This document shows positions 47,425 to 59,646 of a DNA stretch of 64,000 nt, piece after piece. Position 1 is the stretch's first letter; each line of letters starts with the position of its first letter. A program made the position numbers and the translations under genes. The notes under the pieces were generated by a model. It was not told the DNA's origin. It made no database searches and was given only the letters and a program-made list of their open reading frames with translations. Source of the stretch: Anaeramoeba flamelloides (Eukaryota; Metamonada; Anaeramoebidae); NCBI GenBank assembly GCA_027625915.1, contig JANTQA010000063.1:8356757-8420756 (forward strand), read 5' to 3'.

Positions 47425-48330
47425 AATAGTTTGTTATTGGGTTTAAATCGCTTTAATCTACCTGGTTCCAATGTCTCCAAAAAAAAAAAAAAAAAACAGA
47501 TTCTTCAAGTATTAATATTTGATTATAATAAATTAAAAATTATCTTTGTATTAGTCAAAACCCCAAGAATTTCAGAGAAAAATCTACATTTATCCACAAA
47601 TTTAAAGGTTGGATTACAGTCAGTTCCACTTTTAAGGTACAAACTTTCAATTTATTTAAGGTACAATAATAATCTCAAATTAAAGCACAAAATTAAGATT
47701 CTAGTAAAATAAATTGTAAAAAAAAATAATTACAATTTATGTGCCTTAATTTGAGATTTTATTGTGCTTTAAATTTCGTTGAAAGTTTGTGCCTTAAAAG
47801 TGAAACTTACTATATCAAAATTTAGACTTCAAAGTTGAAAAATATCTTTCTTGGATTTGAGGTAAAATGTAGTTTAGTTACTAAAAATATTCAATTATTT
47901 AATTTTCATTAATTATATAATTAAATAATAGATTTTTTGACAAATTATTTCTGAAATGTTGGAAATGTGCGAATGTTGATACAAATAGCTTTATAAAAAA
48001 AAATAAACAAAGTTAATCAGTCTTTGGGGTTTTTATGTTGATAATTATAAAGTAAATCTTTGAAATTTAAAAAATTCAAAAATTAATTACTTCCGGACGT
48101 TCTAAATATGAATTATTTAATTACCGGTATATTTTATTTTGGGTTTCTATTTTTGTAATTAGTCTAAGGAATTTAAAAAAAAATTTCAAAAATGAAAAGT
48201 TTTAATTGTGAACATTTTTAAAAAAAAAAAAAAGGATTTTATTGTGTAATAAGATTTATGATGGATTTTCCAGAGCTATTGGGGACATGGTGAACTAATT
48301 CATTTACGCCCAATTACAGAATATTTTGAT
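47425..48330 (+). repeat. Dispersed repeat family C, copy C2 (with MITE inserted)
   Basis: Matches 55780-56465 from GTTATTGGGTTTAA onward and shares the GGGGTTTTTATGTTGAT and GGGTTTCTATTTTTG blocks with C1. Contains the MITE M4 at 47617-47812. Diverged copies suggest an old family; no TIRs or protein identified. Confidence 0.6.
47617..47812. mobile_element. Palindromic TA-site MITE, copy M4
   Basis: 196 bp flanked by TA (47615-47616, 47813-47814). CAGTCAGTTCCACTTTTAAG at the left. Inserted in repeat C2; the matching C3 copy lacks it. Confidence 0.9.
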
Positions 48331-48332
48331 AA

Positions 48333-48800
48333 CTGTTGAGAGAAAAATGTTTGACACAGAAAAATAATTGGAAATCATTTTTAATTAGGAACATTAGTAA
48401 AATTTAAAATCAAATCCTATTGATAACTAGGTGAATTCTATATAAATCCAGGTTTAAATGTGTTAAAAGTTCATTAATCTGTGGTGTGTGTTGAATGATC
48501 ATATGAATGGATGAGAACTAAAGTAGAACTTACTATTTTAACAAAAATCCAAGTTTTAGTAAAGTTTACTATAAATTCTGGAAAATGGCAATTTTTAAAC
48601 GTGCTTTAGATTATAAAAGATAAGGTTTTGAAAAAGTAGAATTACATTAATCGTTATTCTAATAAGTAGATTATTGTTATTTTCTTTAGTTATTTCACAA
48701 ACGATTGAAATAAAAATCATTTTCAGTAATGTTCCCAATTAAAAATGCTGCCAAACCATTTTTCTCTGTCCAACATTTTTCTCTCAACAGTAAGCCAAAT
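48333..48800. repeat. Inverted repeat pair, about 32-bp arms
   Basis: GTTGAGAGAAAAATGTT (48337) and its complement AACATTTTTCTCTCAAC (about 48772) face each other with about 400 bp between. Could be TIRs of a small element or a rearranged family C end. Confidence 0.5.
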
Positions 48801-49414
48801 TTTGGAATTTGGGGCAAACTTTTTATTATTATTTTTATCTATTATCATTTTTCTTTTAAAAAATACAAAGATAACACAATACTTTTATTTATTAATCTGT
48901 ATTGGTTATTATCTCTCAATACGTTAGTAAAATATATTATTATTCAAAAAAAAAAAAAAAAAAACAATAAACAATTTTTTTACGAATGAAAAATCTACCC
49001 CTATTTTTGAAATTTAGCTTCTAATATTTTATTGATAAAATCAATCGTTTATTAAAAACATTAATTTCGTTCAATTCCAAAACAAGACCTACAGAAATCG
49101 TTTGATAGTTTTTTTTTTCAAATAACTTAGTAGTATATTTAGTTTCAAAAGGTGTTGTCATATAATTAAGCAGTTCGATAATTTTGGAAAATCAAAAATT
49201 AAAAAAATTAAAATTAAAAACTTGAGTCTGTTTTCCTCAAAAAAGAATTTTTTTTTACTTTTAAAAATAAATTGTGTAAAAAACTTTTAAAAAGAAGAAA
49301 AAAATAAATTAAAGAAAAAAAAAAAAAAGCTTTTTCTCAGATCGATCAATTAAAAGAAAATTTCAAATTCATGGAGTATTAAAAAGTAATAAAAATATTG
49401 GAATCAAGTTATAT
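48801..49414. other. Spacer 3' of the saposin gene
   Basis: AT-rich with A-runs near 48945-48964 and 49317-49328; no gene recognised. Confidence 0.5.
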
Positions 49415-50421
49415 TTAACATAATCCAACTAATCCACAAATTGTGCTGGGTGGTGCTTCTTGTTCAAGATATTTAATAATTTCTGGAATGTAGCTCTCGA
49501 TTAATCCATCACAAATGGATTGGTAAGTTTTTGGAACTAAACTACAAACATTTTCTAATAGTTTTTCGATTTCTGCGATAGTTTTTCCCTCAGCTAACCA
49601 ATCTTCAACAAATTTCATGATTTCGCTACAAGCAAGACAAACAATACCGCCTTCTAATTCTTCACTGTTGGAACATAATCCAATTAATGCACAAATTTTT
49701 TGTGGTGGTACATTATCTTCAATTTTATCTATTATTACTGGTAAATATTCGGCAACCATCGTTTTACACATTCCGCTATAGGAGCTTGGAAGTAGTTTAC
49801 ATAGTTTATTAAGTTCTTTTTCTATTTCCTCTTCAGTTTTCGCGTCTTCTAAGTATGCTTCGATATTTTTCATTAAAAATTCACAAAGTGGACATTCAAT
49901 ATCTTTTGGTGCTTCTTTTAATGTAGTACAAATTCTTATTTCTTGACAAACTTTATGTGCTGGTTGTTCTTGTTCGAGAAATTCAAGTATAACAGGGAGA
50001 TTAGCTTTAATTTCGTCATCACAGAAATTTCTTTCCTTCTCTGGGAGAAATTTACAAAGTAGATCTAATAAACTATCAATTTCCTCTTCAGTTTTTGTTT
50101 CAACAAGCCATTTTTCGATACTTCCTACGAGGTAATCACAAGTTTCACATTTGTCAAATCCTACTGATTGTTCTTTTTTGAGACAAAAATTAATGGAAAA
50201 TAATAAAATCAAAAAACAACACAAAAAAAAAAAAAAAAAAAAAAAGTTTAAAAAAAGACTTTTACTAAAACAGTTCTTTTCATTTACAAAATTGATTTCT
50301 TCTTTTTTCATGTTTTTTGTTTACATAAAAAAAACAAAAAAAAGATCAATTTTGAAGTAAAAAAGAAAAAAAAACACACTAGAAACAAAAGGGAAAAGAA
50401 AAGAAGATTGGAGGAGGAGAG

Positions 50422-50469
<48 letters not shown>

Positions 50470-50547
50470 ATAATAAAAATAAAAATTACCAGCAAAAGCA
50501 AATGCGAAGAAAGCAAGTGAAATTAAAACACAAATCTGTAATTTCAT
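49415..50547 (-). CDS. Secreted three-domain saposin B protein (two exons)
   Basis: Exon 1 (50547-50490) encodes a signal peptide, MKLQICVLISLAFFAFAFA. A GTAATT donor and a CTCAAAAAAG acceptor remove 50489-50173 (317 bp). Exon 2 (50172-49415) starts in phase 1 so the junction codon is GAA. The spliced product is 271 residues: signal 1-19, then three saposin B domains at 28-101, 113-186 and 198-271. Each is exactly 74 residues from first to last Cys, each has six cysteines in the canonical spacing, and each pair is separated by an 11-residue linker. The last Cys is the last residue. Saposin-like proteins bind lipid and either help lipid hydrolases in lysosomes or perforate membranes (amoebapores). 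Here the regular acidic repeats suggest a lysosomal or secreted polyprotein cut into three units, but activity cannot be read from sequence. Without the intron, the long ORF would lack a signal peptide, which supports splicing. Confidence 0.88.
50173..50489 (-). other. Saposin gene intron with a T48 tract
   Basis: GT-AG intron of 317 bp. On the transcribed strand it contains a run of about 48 T (50420-50467 on the plus strand as A) and a second run of about 22 (50223-50245). Frame and signal peptide both require its removal. Confidence 0.8.
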
Positions 50548-53500
50548 ATTCAAAAAAAGTTTGGATAAAAAAAAAAATGAAACTGAAAAGTGGAAAAACC
50601 TTTTATCTTCTTTTCAAATTACATTATTAGCAACCCAAACAATATGTTGGATAAATTCTTGAACGTTTTTCAGTTGGAATTTATTTCCTAAAAATGTTTG
50701 AAAAACGACGTCGATTATCAAGAAAAAAATCGGTAACTATTTATCCATCCAACAAAGCCGTTTCATCAAATAAATCATAAGAAATTTTTTCACGTGTTTG
50801 GTTTTTTATGAAAAATCAGACATTTTTATTTGGTTTGTGAAGGTTTATCTGAAAAAACAAAAGAAAAAAAAAAATCAGGAACCTAGAGTGGGTTGTAATT
50901 GATCCAATAAGTAGAGTCTTTAGGTAACTTTCACTTTTTTTACGACGTTCGTGAAAATATTTCCTAAAAACGTGAACTTTGCCATCTGATGTAACAAATT
51001 CAAATTTTCTAAACATTTTGTTGTGTTGGTGATTTGTGAACCTTTCAATGAATTCAAAAAGATTCAATATGCTTTAAAGATCGCGTTTTCTGGTTGAAAA
51101 GGGTAAAATTGTGGATAGAAACTCTTTTTAAAGAGTTTTATAATCACAGCTAAATTTGAACTGAGAATTTCTTTTCAAAAAAATGCGAAATTTTCTAAAT
51201 ATAAACGATTTTTAAAATTTTCTCTTATTGTCATTTCGCCATAATTTGTTTTTTACTATTTCTGAATTTCCTTTACAATTTTTAAACATAAATAAATTTG
51301 GAAAGCTGTTCTAAAAAATTTTTACAGTTACTTTTTCAAGTTTGAAACGATTTAAAATTTGTACTTTTTCTGGAAAATGCCTAAAAGTCAATTTTTTTTC
51401 TTTAAAAAAATTTTCAAAGATCTTTTTGAAATTTTTTTTTTTTGTTTTGTGTCGATTTTAAATATTGGAAACAAGAATTTTTTTGACCAATTTCACCAGA
51501 ACGTAAATTCTTTTTGAGAGTCGGACGTAAAAACAACTCAATACGATCCTTAAGTGGAAACTTAAAAAATGAAAAGTTTCCAAATTTTTTAATTAAAAGG
51601 TTATTCCTCGAAATACGTAACATTTGGATCAAATCTAAAATATTCCCAGTCTCTTTTTTTTGGGATCTCTCTCTCCAAAACAATTCCTTTTCTGAGATTT
51701 TGGCTTTGTGGTTTGGATAAAAAGTAAAGGATCATGAAGATCAAATCCTGCGATCGTAAGACAAGACTGTTGTGTCTTAGATCTAATTGGACCAAAGGAA
51801 CGTTCAGTCCTTTTCGCTTTTGCAAGCCACAAGCTCACCTTCTGAAAGTTAAACTTGAAACTTTACTCAGAGAAGTTTTCTTAATTTGTGAAAAGGTTTC
51901 TCTGATAAGACATGAGAAAACATAAAAAAACAATTCTCCAAAATGAAGAGCAAATTCCAAATATTTTTACCACATATTGAAATTTTCAAAGAAAGAAAAA
52001 ATCTGATTACAAAAAACTATAAAATCGTTTTTAGAAGCTATTTTCCGATATTGAATTATTGTTTTAAAATTTTAATGCAATAATTTGGCAAGTTTTGTAA
52101 AATTCAACCTATTTTTAAATTATTTTTAGAGAAAGACATCTTATCAACAACGGAAGCATGCATAAAATTATTTGTCTGTACACGAAGTTTTTTTTAACTT
52201 TGTGAAAAAAAGCATCATATTTTCTAATAAATTAAAATAATTATTTTATGGGATTTGCTGATCTAAAGTAGAAAATAGGATTAAAGTATTTAGTTATTAG
52301 ACCGAAGTCGCATCTGTGGACCATACTTGAAATGTCTCTAAAAAATCAATTAGTAAAGAAGTAATTATTTGTTGATCGCATCAATTAAAAATGGATACAG
52401 TATGTTAAATAACCCTTGTCAACTTGAATAATTGTCGTTTTTTAAACTTTAACTGTGGTTTTTTGATAAACGTGTTTTTAACTGTTGTTTTGCAACTTTT
52501 TTCAGTTGTTTTCGTTTTTTATCTGTGGTTAACAATTAAAAGTTTTCAAAAGTGTGTTTATTTTTAAAAAGGAAGTATATCTTGACAATATTACTGTCAT
52601 TCTCAAAGCCATAATTGAAATTTTTATTCAAAGTTTTCTAAAATATTATTTCTGCTATTTTGATTGAAAAATTGAAAGATCTTATTATAATATCTGAAAA
52701 TTGATCTTATAAGAGATTTAATTTCCTCTCATTATTAAACTTGTTAAAAATGATTTGATTTATAAATAATTTGGTCATTGGGTATGTTCTTGTAGAATTT
52801 TAGATCAGATAAAATATGGGTTAATTAACTTTTGATTCAATATGAAATATTCTTTCATTTTGGATTCTTATCTCCTCCAATATAGGCAAAAAAAAACAAG
52901 TAAATAATTAAACCAAATACAAGATATGGTTTGAAGACAATTGGCGAAAGGAAAAAAGAAAATGAATTGAAATTTTTGGTTCCTAGCTTTTTTAAAAAAA
53001 CTTTGAAAAATTGATATCTCATTTTGTTAATATGCCGAGGTACAAGCAAAAAAGTTTTTAAGGAACTTGTTTTGTACTTTTTATTGATTTTTTTTGTATT
53101 TATTCAAATTGAAAGATTTGGTTGATTGTGGATTTTGGTGTTGTTTTGTAAAAATTTGGTTGAATTAGATCTCTTTTATCAGGAGATTGGTTTTGAAGGT
53201 TGTAGAAAAACACTTGATAATATGATCTATTTAACATATTGTTTGATTTGAAATTAGAGTTAAACTGAACTGTATTTTTTTGTTGAACACAAAATAAAAA
53301 CAGAAAACCACAGTTATTGAAAAAAAAAAAAGTTTAAAAAAAAAACAACAGTTAATTCAAAAAACAACACAAATAATTTTCAAAAACACATATTAAAACG
53401 CCGACACGGGTTATTGAACATACTGTACTTGTATTTGAGTGAAAAAAATAATATGTGGATAACCACACCAGGCCCTGTTTCAAAATATAAACCATCCTTT

Positions 53501-53699
53501 TTTTTCTTCTTGTTCCAATGAAATAGATACTATTTGTTTCCAAATAAATGAAACAAAATTTTCATTCAACTTACCAAAAAAAGATTTAAAATCATGTAAA
53601 ATTTTTAATTCTTAAAACAAACTTAAATTTTCCTTTTCCTTTTGAGAATTGAGACTTTGTTGATTTTTTTAATTGTATCGAGGTTGTTTTTTTTTTGGA
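50548..53699. other. Intergenic region with short non-assigned ORFs
   Basis: About 3.1 kb. 51480-51930 is less AT-biased and open in several frames on both strands (for example 51734-51925 plus and 51601-51825 minus), so it may be an exon or a decayed gene, but no domain is recognised. 50816-51067 minus (containing FEFVTSDGKVHVFRKYFHERR) is another unassigned frame. 52290-52400 has weak similarity to family C. Confidence 0.4.
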
Positions 53700-55140
53700 A
53701 GCCAAAGAATAATAAGTGTTTTTTTTATTATTCAATTAACAGTAATTCGATACTCAAAGTGTACCTAAGACAAAATCAATTTTGAAGATCAACCAATTGA
53801 TATTTTCTGTAAAATTTAAATTATAAGGGCACTTTGTTGAAAATTTTTCGTAATATGTCCCTACGACCCAAAAAACACTAAAAATGGAAAACTGATCAAA
53901 TACTTTTCATTAATAAAATTAAAAAAACTACAGTAGTGTAACTAACCGGTGTTTTTTATTTTAACCCATTTCAAAAATTTAACTCATGCAAAAAATATTG
54001 GATGACTCTAGAAATAAACGAAACAAATCAATGGGGGTGAAAACAGCATATAAATAAGAAATTGAGTTCTTTAAATAAATTTTAAAAAAGAATTATGAAG
54101 ATACTGGAAGATTAAAATGTAATTTTTTGATAAAAAAATGAACAAAATTTCATTTTTTGATTTTTGATAAAAAAATCATTTAATTTTCACAAATATTGTA
54201 AATATGATGAAATTTTCGAAACAAAAGCATTTAATATAATTGAGCCATTTTGATTAATCAAAGATCTAACCTCTAAAGTCAATTTGGTTCTGAACCAAGA
54301 ATCTATTAGTGATTTCTGGTCTTCCAATACACAAGTCTGAAAAAAAAAAAAACACTAGTTAAATTTCAGTAATGGGTTAAAGGTTGTCTGAACGGGTTAT
54401 TTACATCATTGTAAATGAAAAAATAAAAATAAATAAAGTTCCCATTTAACTTTTTCTTGAAAACATTTTTTGCCAAAATCATTGAACTCACACTTGAAAT
54501 TATGTATGTTTTTAGATACGCTATCTTGTTTTAACTCATTAACTAAAACAAATTCTAAATTATGGGAATTTTCTTTTCACAAAAGCGACTAATTTGGTCC
54601 TCAAATGTTTTTTTTTAGTTTTAAATGATAAAAAAAAAAAAAAAGTTAAACTAAAAGGATAAACTTTCTGGAAAAGCATTTTAATTTAAGATATTAACTT
54701 ATTCTTTGATTTCAAACTTTTCTCCCCAATTTTTCAAAAAAAATAAAAAAGTGCACACTAATTACAAAAAATATTTTCGATATTCAAAAGTTGAGAGTGT
54801 TTTTATTCTAAAATAAATTATCACACAGTATTTAATTGAATTAAGTTATGTTCTTAATTTCGAAAACTATTTATCAGAAAAAAATAGTCCATAATTTTAT
54901 TAAGGACATATACTTTTTTTGAAATTTTTGGGTTTTTTTTGAGATAAAAATTTTCTTAAATAATTAACTCTTTTTTCAATATAAATTTTTTTTAATCCTT
55001 TTTCTTCGATTTTGAGTAAAAATAATAAAACTTCAAAAAACCAATACTATCTTTAATTATGGTTTATTATTGGTTTCTTTGATCGGTTTGACTATAGGTC
55101 ATCTTAAACAAAAAAAAAAAAAAAACACACCTTTTATTTA
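53700..55140. repeat. Longer relative of MITE family F
   Basis: 53720-53870 (GTGTACCTAAG, TCAATTTTGAAG, TTTTCTGTAAAATTTAAATTAT) matches the left half of F1. 54900-55140 (GAGATAAA, AATCCT, AAACCAATA, GTTTATTATTGGTTTCTTTGAT) matches its right half. About 1 kb of extra sequence lies between, so F1 may be an internally deleted form of this. Termini and TA flanks not recognisable. The extra segment has no open frame of note. Confidence 0.5.
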
Positions 55141-55373
55141 GCAACACAGATTAAGGTCTATTCGACTTTTATACCCAATGAGGGTTAAAATAATATATTA
55201 TAAACAGAAAAAAAGCTTTAAAAGACAACGAATTGAGGAAAAGTCAAAATATTGCAAATTTTGGATCTTTTAGATTTTTATTGTTAATCATTTTTTGACT
55301 AAAAACTTTTTGAATTTCACCAACAAAACAGGGCAAAACTAAAAAGTCATTTTTTTTGATATTAAGAAAATAC

Positions 55374-55446
55374 CACCCCACTTTCTTTTCAAGTATATTT
55401 ATACTCCATCGTTACACTCTAACATACTTGAAAAGAAAGTGGGGTG
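55374..55446. repeat. Compact hairpin with 23-bp perfect arms
   Basis: Arms 55374-55396 (CACCCCACTTTCTTTTCAAG...) and 55424-55446 are perfect reverse complements around a 27-base loop; outside them similarity continues weakly (ATTAAGAAAAT against ATTAGGAAAAT). GC-rich core is unusual here. Either a tiny MITE or a transcript hairpin. Confidence 0.85.
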
Positions 55447-55779
55447 ACATTTTCCTAATGAAATTTTTTTCTTCAAAATTTGCGAGAATAATTTGGATTT
55501 GATGAAGGGAAATTTTTTTTGCCCAACTCAAAATTTTACAAAAAAAACCTAAAATTTTCAAGTTAGAAAGATCCTCAAGATCATATTTCTTTTAAGTCTA
55601 TAAACATGTTATTAGGTGGAAAAACAATATTCACTAACCATAAAATTCGAATAATCCTTAAATTTTTCTTATATATTATTTTGACAACAGTAGATATAAG
55701 CAATTCAAGTTTCAGATTATTAATTAATTATTTTTAACTAATTTAAGTACAAACACCAACTGGAGAAAAGCCTTATATC

Positions 55780-56465
55780 AAAGTATGCTGTTATTGGGTT
55801 TAATCACATTAGTATTTCTTGGTTCAAATGAACCTTAAAAACAGATGGGTCAAGTAGTAATATTTTCTTGATCTCATCAATTAAAAACGATCATTAGTAG
55901 TAGTAAAAAATCCAACAATTTCATAAAAAATCTTTCGTTCACCACAAATTTAAAACTTTGAACCACCGATTTTCTAGACTCCAAATTTGTAAAATATCTT
56001 TCTTAAACTTGACATTAAATGTAGATTACTTGATAAAAAATTTCATTTTTTTTTGACAAAAATTAAATAATTAACAAATAAGTTTTTTTATCCAATCATT
56101 TCTGAGATATTGAAAATATATTGATATTTAAATTATCTTTATCAAAAGTAAATAAAACTAACCAGTTTTGCGTTTTAATATTGATGATTATTATGAGCTA
56201 ATCTTTGAAATTAAAAAATTTAAAAAATAGTTACTTTTGGAAGTTCTAAAGACGAATTATTTAATTCTAGAAAAACATTATTTTTGAGTTTCTATTTTTG
56301 GATTTGGTAAAGGTTATATAAAAAAAATTTTTTAAAATGAAAATTTTTAATAGTGATCATTTGCAGAAAATGAAAGAATTTATTGTGCAATATGATTAAT
56401 AATAGATTTTTTAGAGCTATTTGAGACATGGATTACTAATACCATTAACACCCAATAATCGATTA
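55780..56465 (+). repeat. Dispersed repeat family C, copy C3
   Basis: Collinear with C2 (47425-48330) and C1; shares GTTATTGGGTTTAATC, CCACAAATTTAAA, AACTAACCAGTTTTG and GAGTTTCTATTTTTGGATTTGG. No MITE inserted. Confidence 0.6.
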
Positions 56466-56581
56466 TTTTCGTTCTGAGAAATCTATGTTAACCTTAACCC
56501 TTAAACTTGAAAAATTAAATTTAGTTTTTGATTGAAAGAACAGTTCGAATCAAATTTTTTCTTTTTAAAGAATAAAAAATA

Positions 56582-56777
56582 TAGTCAGTTCCACTTTTAA
56601 TAAACATGATTCAACGAAATTCAATACAAATTAAAAATCCCAAATTAAGGCCCAAAAATCAGAAATTAGTAAAATAAATTGGTAAAACAAAAAATTCCAA
56701 ATTTTGTACCATAATTTGCGATTTTTTGATGTGTTAAATTTCTTCGAAAGTTTTTACCTTGGAAGTGGAACTTACTG
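56582..56777. mobile_element. Palindromic TA-site MITE, copy M5 (most diverged)
   Basis: 196 bp with TA at both ends (56580-56581, 56778-56779). Tips TAGTCAGTTCCACTTTTAA and complement; arms carry many substitutions, so older than its neighbours. Confidence 0.8.
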
Positions 56778-56929
56778 TAGAAGAAAAAAAAAAAAAACAA
56801 ACCTATTAAATTAATAATTCTCCAAAAATACTTCTTTGAAAGTTAAAGTGATAAAAATAATGAGTTCCCAACAACTATTTTCTATACTTCAAAATATAAT
56901 TCATATTTTTTTTCCATAATTGCTCCAAT

Positions 56930-57000
56930 ACAATACACTATTCGCTACTGGCTAGTAGCCTAAAGTTCGAATCAATTTTGATCTAAAATTCCTTGAATTT
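56930..57000. repeat. Fragment resembling the left part of MITE family F
   Basis: GCCTAAAGTTCGAATCAATTTTGAT resembles the TACCTAAGTTCAAATCAATTTTGAA segment of F1. Short and diverged. Confidence 0.35.
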
Positions 57001-57252
57001 TGTTTTTTGTTTCTATTTTTTATCTTGTTGGATTCCCTTTTTATTGGGAAGAAGAGTTACTAATGGGAAAAATCAAGTGGTTACCTACTAATACCGGAAT
57101 GATAGAAACTAGTTGGTATGTATAACTTGGAAATAAAAAAAAGACAAAAACAGAAACTGGAACAATCAAATAAGATTTGATGAAAAAAACCACAGCTACT
57201 GAACAACTACCTCTCAACGAAGCATTCACTATTTCTGAGAAATAATTGAATA

Positions 57253-57448
57253 CAGTCAGTTCCACTTTTAAGACACAAACTATCAACGAAATTTAAGGCA
57301 CAAAAAAATCTCAAATTAAGGTACAAACTTTGTAATTTTTTTTATTACAATTTATTTTACTAGAATCTGAATTTTGTTCCTTAATTTGAGATTTTTATTG
57401 TGCCTTAAATTTTGTTGGTAGTTTGTGCCTTAAAAGTGGAAATGACTG
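57253..57448. mobile_element. Palindromic TA-site MITE, copy M6
   Basis: 196 bp flanked by TA (57251-57252, 57449-57450). The central asymmetric core is in the opposite orientation to M2. Confidence 0.9.
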
Positions 57449-57576
57449 TAACAAAATTTTAAATAAAAAGACCCTGTATGTTTTTGTGATTATTCTTGAT
57501 AAAAATGAGTTGTTGATTTTTAATTTTTAATGATATTTTCCAACTACCTTTGTAAAAAAAACCCCTTTTTAACTGC

Positions 57577-57595
57577 CCCCCCCCCCTCCCCACCC
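57577..57595. repeat. C-rich run
   Basis: About 18 bases almost all C, broken by T. A similar C-run lies at 2424-2440. Rare in this AT-rich sequence. Confidence 0.8.
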
Positions 57596-57667
57596 TTAAA
57601 AGTTTCTTCTTGTTTTACAACCAATAAAAATTTGGAATTTGCTCAATTCCAAAATATTTTTTCCTTA

Positions 57668-57864
57668 CAGTCAGTTTCACTTTTAAGGCACAAACTTTCA
57701 ACGAAATTTAAGGCACAATAAAAATCTCAAATTAAGGAACAAATTTGGAAATTTTTTCTTTACAATTTATTTTTACTAGAATTTGAATTTTGTGCCTTTA
57801 TTTGAGATTTTCATTGTGCCTTAAATTTCGTTGAAAGTTTGTGCCTTAAAAGTGAAAATGACTG
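57668..57864. mobile_element. Palindromic TA-site MITE, copy M7
   Basis: 197 bp flanked by TA (57666-57667, 57865-57866); near-perfect arms. Confidence 0.9.
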
Positions 57865-58035
57865 TATTTCACTTTTCTTAATTTTTTTTTGAAATGATTG
57901 AATATTTTATGTTTTCCAAAATATTTAGCTCATTTAATTCTATTTTGATTCTATCAAGGGTTCTTTGAGAAATCCCCAATAAGGAAATGAAGAGATTATC
58001 ATTTTTAGTAATTAATTTTTTATAATTTAAACCTA

Positions 58036-58233
58036 CAGTCAGTTTCACTTTTAAGACACAAACTTTCAACGAAATTTAAGGCACAAAAAAATCTCAAATT
58101 AAGGCACAAAATTTGGAATTTTTTTTTTTTTACAATTTATTTTTCTAGAATTTGGATTTTGTGCTTTAATTTTAGATTTTTTTTGTGCCTTAAATTTCGT
58201 TGAAAGTTTGTGTCTTAAAAGTGAAACTGACTG
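58036..58233. mobile_element. Palindromic TA-site MITE, copy M8
   Basis: 198 bp flanked by TA (58034-58035, 58234-58235); near-perfect arms. Third copy within 1 kb of M6 and M7. Confidence 0.9.
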
Positions 58234-58235
58234 TA

Positions 58236-59640
58236 ATAATGGTCTTCTAATTGGACTATTTTAGGCAATTCATTCAAAACCTTTCTTGTTGATACAATAA
58301 TTTCATGACAATATTCAAACGTTTCTACTTCTTTTCGATAAATTTGATTTTCTTGAACTTTTTTTTTTTAACAAAACTTATTATTTCACAAGTATAAATT
58401 GAAAAAAATTGAATTTACAAATATTCAATCTCTGGGCGAATTACTCATCGTTCCAAAATCAAAATAATCTGAAAAATTGATTTTTCAAGTTTAGAGCTCT
58501 TTATCTCCTCTAGTTTAGAAGTTATTCTCAATTTTCTATTTTTTGTAAAAAAAAATTCTTTTTTTGAAATTTTGAATTTTTCATTTCTAAAAAAGGTACA
58601 TTTTAAACACAAAAATAATTTTTTTTTTGGTATTTTAAAGATCATCTTACTAGGGTAATTTTTGATCAAAAATATGATTTTGGCGAAAAAAATTGAAAAA
58701 AATTAAGGTTTGAAAAAAATTTTTTTTTTTGAATTTTTTTTTACTACTCTTTTGATTTTCCCATTTTTGATTTACTCAAATTTTATATTTATAATATATT
58801 TTAAACTACAATAGTTATCAATTTTTTAATTTTGAATTTTTTTTAGATTAATAAAAAAAAAAAATTTTTTTTTCCACTTTTATCCAAGTTAATTATAAAA
58901 ACACATAAGCTACTATGAATATTAGTTGATAAAATAATATATAAAAATCTATTTGACATAGACAAAAAAAATTTTTTAAATTGATTTTTTTTGTGAATTT
59001 TTTAAATTTAAACATTATGAGGGTTAGTGGTTTCGAAAATATTTATTATAAAAAATTGGTGTTTTTGACTTTTTTCAAAATTGAAAATTTTAAAAAATGT
59101 ATATAAAATTTTTTTTTCAAAATATTTTTTAAAGTACTAAAAATTGGTAACTTTGAAAAAAAAATTTTTTTTTTAACATCTCAAAAAAATGATTTTTATT
59201 TTTATTTTAACTGAAAAAACAAAGTTTAAAAAAAATTTTTTTTAATAGGAAAACTCTAGTAAAATTTCATTTTTTTCTAATTTATCAAAAAAAAAATCAC
59301 ATTATCAATATTTTGAAAAAAAAATATTAGACCCCATTTTATTTTATCTAAATATTCATTATTTCAAATTTTTGATAGCGTAATCACTAGAAAAATATAA
59401 AAAAATTCTAAAACAATTCAAAATAATTTTTACTAGAGTTTCCTATTAAATTGATTTTTTTCAAAAAAAAACATTTTTTTATATAAGTTTTTTTTCAATT
59501 CAATTTTAAATTTATTAATTTTTTTACAATGAAAAAAAAAAAAAAAAATTTTTAATCGGAAAAAAAAAATATATTAGAAAAATTACCCAATTAAAAATTC
59601 AATTTTATTATCTTCAGATTTTTATAATTTTAAAATATCC
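58236..59640. other. Extremely AT-rich non-coding stretch
   Basis: Long A and T runs, few G/C, no open frame with coding character. Nothing recognised. Confidence 0.6.
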
Positions 59641-59646
59641 AATAAT

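Noticed and set aside
49415-50311. Saposin gene as a single 298-codon ORF
   Set aside because: Its first 45 codons are translated intron (Phe run from the T tract). The spliced model gives a proper signal peptide and correct phase.
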